From the NCBI RefSeq assembly GCF_000620165.1, contig NZ_JHVN01000012.1, forward strand, positions 1-64,000: 64,000 nucleotides of DNA, read 5' to 3'. A program made the position numbers and the translations under genes. The notes below the pieces were generated by a model, which saw only the letters and a program-made list of their open reading frames with translations, was not told where the DNA came from and searched no databases. This document shows positions 60,936 to 64,000 of this stretch, one piece after another (the first letter of the stretch is position 1; each line of letters begins with the position of its first letter). Origin of the DNA: Anoxybacillus tepidamans PS2. GTDB taxonomy: Bacteria > Bacillota > Bacilli > Bacillales > Anoxybacillaceae.

Positions 60936-63155
60936 ATGTATATGAAATGGCTAAAACGGCTTGTTCGCTATTTGTTTCAAGATGAGGAGAGAGAGCAGCC
61001 AATTCGCGAGGAAAGTCCAAAAAGGGAAAGGAAGTCCCCAGACTTAGACGTTAGAGTAACATATCAATACCCGACTGGGAAGTTTCGCTTTCCTATCATT
61101 CCTGATGAATCGTTGCCACAGCGTGAAAAAGGTGCGCGTGCAACTTACGAAAACGAAAGGACAACTATTGACGATTCGCCGGAGGAAAGGAGACCTTTTC
61201 GTCCTTCAGAAGTACCGTCTCCGATTTACGGTTATAAGGAGCGCCCGAGGCATGAGCCAACGCTTGAGGAAAGGGCGGTTTCGCAGCAATCGGATGTTCT
61301 GGTTGATAAAGAAGAGCAACGCCTAATAGATTTATCGTTAAATGAAGAGCAACAACCGGCAGAACAGGTATCTATTTCTTGGGGAGAACAAGAAATAGAG
61401 GAATATGAAGCGCGGCAAGAGGAACAAGCAATCACTGAACATGCCCAACCGCTAGAGACGGAGCGCGTTTTCCAAGAAGCAGGCTATCAGGAAGAAACAG
61501 CGATATCGCTAGTAGAGACAGAAGAACAACAAACTGCGCCAGTCGAACCTAGAGAGCAGAAAAAAGAAGCGATAAGCACTGAATTGCCACGAGAGAATAA
61601 AGAAGGCGGGAAGCGTGAAGCGAGCGTTTCGGTCAAGCCGACTTCGCCGCGCATCCCGTATAACGTGATGATGCTTAAACAAGATCGAAAGAAATGGGAA
61701 GAAAGAAAAAAACGGGAAGAAAAAGCTTGCGGATATCGTTTTCCATCGATTGAACTGCTGCAACCCCCATTTGAACAACAAGGTGATGATCGACAGTGGA
61801 TCGAAAAACAGCGCGAGCAGCTTAATGAAACATTTAAAAATTTTAATGTTGGTGCGAAAGTTGTACACGTAACACAAGGTCCAACCGTGACAAGGTTTGA
61901 AGTGCAGCCTGCTCCAGGAGTAAAAGTGAATAAAATCACTAGTTTATCAGATGATATAAAGCTCAGTTTAGCGGCAAAAGACATTCGTATCGAGGCGCCG
62001 ATCCCTGGAAAAAGCACGATTGGGATCGAGGTGCCGAACGCCAAAAGCAGGCCGGTATTCATTCGGGAAATTTTGCAGAGCGAGGAGTTTCGAGCAAGCA
62101 CTTCACCTTTGACAGTGGCGCTTGGACTTGATTTATCCGGTGCGCCTATTGTAACAGATTTGAAAAAAATGCCGCACGGACTCATCGCGGGGGCAACCGG
62201 CTCAGGAAAAAGCGTATGCATCAATGCAATGCTTGTAAGTCTTCTTTATAAGGCAGCCCCTCATGAGGTAAAGCTGTTATTGATTGATCCAAAAATGGTA
62301 GAGCTTGCACCATATAATCACATTCCTCACCTCGTGAGCCCTGTAATTACAGATGTCAAAGCAGCGACCGGGGCGTTGAAATGGGCTGTTGAAGAGATGG
62401 AACGCCGCTATGAATTGTTTGCGCATGCTGGCGTGCGGGATATTCAAAAGTATAATGAACTTGTGAAAAAAGAGGAAACACCGGAACATTATCTTCCATA
62501 TATTGTGATTGTGATTGACGAACTTGCTGACTTAATGATGGTCGCTCCGGCAGACGTTGAAGAAGCCATTTGCCGCATCGCACAAAAGGCAAGGGCTTGC
62601 GGCATTCACCTGATTGTAGCGACACAGCGTCCGTCCGTCGATGTCATTACTGGCTTAATTAAAGCTAACATTCCGACAAGAATTGCTTTTTCTGTTTCGT
62701 CGCAAATCGATTCAAGAACAATCATTGATACAAACGGGGCAGAAAAGCTGCTCGGACGCGGGGATATGCTGTTTTTGGAGAATGGTACATCGAAAACGGT
62801 GCGCATACAAGGAAACTTTGTGTCTGACGAGGAGATTGAGCGTGTAGTAACACATGTCAAAGCACAAATGTCTCCTTCCTATTTATTTGAACAAGACGAT
62901 TTTTTAAAGCAGAGCCCTTTGTCTAATGACGGGGACGAGTTGTTCTATGAGGCATGTGAATTTGTCGTTCAGCAAGGAGGCGCATCGACCTCTAGCTTGC
63001 AACGGCGCTTTCGTATCGGCTATAATCGTGCAGCGCGGCTTATTGAAATGATGGAAGAGCAAGGCATCATTTCTGAAGCGCGCGGCAGCAAACCGCGTGA
63101 TGTGTTGATTACGGAAGAGGAATTAGCAAATCTGCAAGAAACGAGCATGATGTGA
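60936..63155 (+). CDS. sftA: DNA translocase SftA (FtsK/SpoIIIE family)
   Basis: 739-aa soluble DNA pump that clears chromosome ends from the division septum. Unlike SpoIIIE it has no membrane segments. The N-terminal 240 residues are a charged, Glu/Arg-rich linker. Then come the alpha/beta motor with Walker A GATGSGKS (419-426), Walker B VIVIDELADLMM, and a C-terminal gamma winged helix (QQGGASTSSLQRRFRIGYNRAARLIEMMEEQGII) that reads orienting sequences. Start ATG 60936 or 60942. B. subtilis ytpT is the orthologue. Confidence 0.93.
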   Translation: MYMKWLKRLVRYLFQDEEREQPIREESPKRERKSPDLDVRVTYQYPTGKFRFPIIPDESLPQREKGARATYENERTTIDDSPEERRPFRPSEVPSPIYGYKERPRHEPTLEERAVSQQSDVLVDKEEQRLIDLSLNEEQQPAEQVSISWGEQEIEEYEARQEEQAITEHAQPLETERVFQEAGYQEETAISLVETEEQQTAPVEPREQKKEAISTELPRENKEGGKREASVSVKPTSPRIPYNVMMLKQDRKKWEERKKREEKACGYRFPSIELLQPPFEQQGDDRQWIEKQREQLNETFKNFNVGAKVVHVTQGPTVTRFEVQPAPGVKVNKITSLSDDIKLSLAAKDIRIEAPIPGKSTIGIEVPNAKSRPVFIREILQSEEFRASTSPLTVALGLDLSGAPIVTDLKKMPHGLIAGATGSGKSVCINAMLVSLLYKAAPHEVKLLLIDPKMVELAPYNHIPHLVSPVITDVKAATGALKWAVEEMERRYELFAHAGVRDIQKYNELVKKEETPEHYLPYIVIVIDELADLMMVAPADVEEAICRIAQKARACGIHLIVATQRPSVDVITGLIKANIPTRIAFSVSSQIDSRTIIDTNGAEKLLGRGDMLFLENGTSKTVRIQGNFVSDEEIERVVTHVKAQMSPSYLFEQDDFLKQSPLSNDGDELFYEACEFVVQQGGASTSSLQRRFRIGYNRAARLIEMMEEQGIISEARGSKPRDVLITEEELANLQETSMM

Positions 63156-63218
63156 TGTGCTCGATATGAAGAAGCAAGAAAGGTGTCAGTGAAATTAAAG
63201 TAGGCGAGGGAACAAGAA

Positions 63219-64000
63219 ATGAAGGAAATTGAATTAAAATTACAAGGAAAAATTAAGCGGTTAACCAACAAAACGTTTAAATTTGATGAACGGATTCGTG
63301 ATGGCTGGTTTTCCGCTGTATACTTTTTAAAAACGAGGGAGATTGTAAAGGAATTTTGTCCGAATAACATTGTTACAATGCAGTTTTTTCAAAAAGAGCA
63401 TGCTGTATTATGTGGAACGGATGAAGTGATTGCACTTGTGAAAACATTTGCGGATGAGCCAGAAAAATTAGAAATTTATTCATTAAAAGATGGGGATAAA
63501 ATTAGCCCGTTTGAAACGGTGCTTACAATTACAGGTCCTTATCAAAATTTCGGGTATTTGGAAGGAATTATTGACGGTATTTTAGCGCGGCGGACGTCGG
63601 TAGCGACCAACGTCTATAATGTGGTCAAAGCCGCGGCGCTTTCCGGTGTGCAAAAACCGATTATTTTCATGGGGGATCGTGACGATCACTATACGCAACA
63701 AGCAGGGGACGGTTATGCCGCATTTATTGGCGGATCAACAGCGCAGGCAACCCACGCAATGAATGAATGGTGGGGCAAGCAAGGGATGGGAACAATGCCC
63801 CATGCGCTCATTCAACTGTTCGATGGCGATGTCGTAGCGGCAGCTAAAGCATATTATGCGAAATATCCGGAGGATGATTTAATTGTACTTGTTGATTACA
63901 ATAACGACTGTATTACGGACGCGCTTCGCGTGGCAAGAGAATTTGGCGATCGATTGAAGGGAGTGCGCGTTGACACGTCCCGCACAATGATTGACCAATA
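63219..64000 (+). CDS. Nicotinate phosphoribosyltransferase (partial at right edge)
   Basis: 260 codons of a plus-strand gene cut by the window end. Protein starts MKEIELKLQGKIKRLTNKTF. The type II phosphoribosyltransferase fold is suggested by PYQNFGYLEGIIDGILARRTSVATNVYNVVKAA, GDRDDHYTQQAGDGYAAFIGGSTAQATH and MPHALIQLFDGDVVAAAKAY. These match the NAPRTase family that makes nicotinate mononucleotide for NAD salvage. Start ATG 63219 follows CGAGGGAAC. Active-site and C-terminal parts beyond 64000 are not visible. Confidence 0.88.
   Translation, partial: MKEIELKLQGKIKRLTNKTFKFDERIRDGWFSAVYFLKTREIVKEFCPNNIVTMQFFQKEHAVLCGTDEVIALVKTFADEPEKLEIYSLKDGDKISPFETVLTITGPYQNFGYLEGIIDGILARRTSVATNVYNVVKAAALSGVQKPIIFMGDRDDHYTQQAGDGYAAFIGGSTAQATHAMNEWWGKQGMGTMPHALIQLFDGDVVAAAKAYYAKYPEDDLIVLVDYNNDCITDALRVAREFGDRLKGVRVDTSRTMIDQ

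Noticed and set aside
61487-62224. 245-codon minus-strand frame inside sftA
   Set aside because: It lies wholly within the conserved SftA motor and is Ser/Cys-rich, as expected for the complement of Glu/Lys-rich coding DNA.

Overview
The window reads as chromosome of a thermophilic, low-to-mid GC Bacillaceae species of the Geobacillus / Parageobacillus / Anoxybacillus group. Gene order follows the Bacillus subtilis 'yt' region closely (yidD-luxS, ytkD-ytlDCA-ytmAB, pckA-metK-asnB, ytoA/ytpAB-ytqBA, leuS-ytwF, ytfP-ytgP, pepV, amyX-ytmP-trmB-ytnP, ytoP to sftA). Clear Firmicute RNA signals are present (SAM-I riboswitch before metK, T-box before leuS), and the secreted neutral protease is a thermolysin homologue with a mature part of about 316 residues. 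No tRNA, rRNA, CRISPR array or origin was seen.

Layout. 1-351: 5' end of an IS transposase running off the left edge. 385-1400: orphan zinc-binding lipoprotein gene with a Zur-type operator. 1855-5263: yidD, luxS, ytzI, a holin-like gene, a DUF2294 gene with a structured leader, ytkD. 5274-9022: ytlDCA-type ABC importer, ytmA, ytmB. 9067-12968: an AT-rich accessory locus with a small secreted protein, a 112-nt imperfect palindrome and a two-gene ABC transporter. 13310-17703: a leader ending in a large attenuator-like hairpin, then dabB-dabA for inorganic carbon uptake. 18046-28511: pckA, metK, asnB, a C39-type peptidase, ytoA, ytpA-ytpB (terpenoid), ytqB-ytqA. 28665-32353: small proteins, an MFS gene split by a TnpB element, an ArsR regulator. 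32505-35589: T-box, leuS, ytwF. 35665-40493: a peptide-pheromone cassette (38-aa propeptide, RNPP regulator, neutral protease) interrupted by a second TnpB element. 40621-64000: mostly conserved Bacillaceae housekeeping and 'yt' genes, ending inside a nicotinate phosphoribosyltransferase gene.

Two things stand out. First, the NprA-type regulator is followed after 16 bp by an unlisted 38-aa secreted-peptide gene, and matching inverted-repeat operators (TATTGAGAAAA / TTTTCTCAATA) lie upstream of both the regulator and the protease, now separated by an inserted TnpB element. This looks like a complete cell-density switch for protease production. Second, the window holds two full IS1341-type TnpB elements without TnpA and at least four 55-65 bp derivatives that keep only the outer edges and one hairpin. 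They mostly follow TTTAAC and sit in terminators, stop codons and promoters. Less certain but worth study are the secreted-protein/ABC locus (a possible bacteriocin-like system) and the unclassified leader upstream of dabBA.
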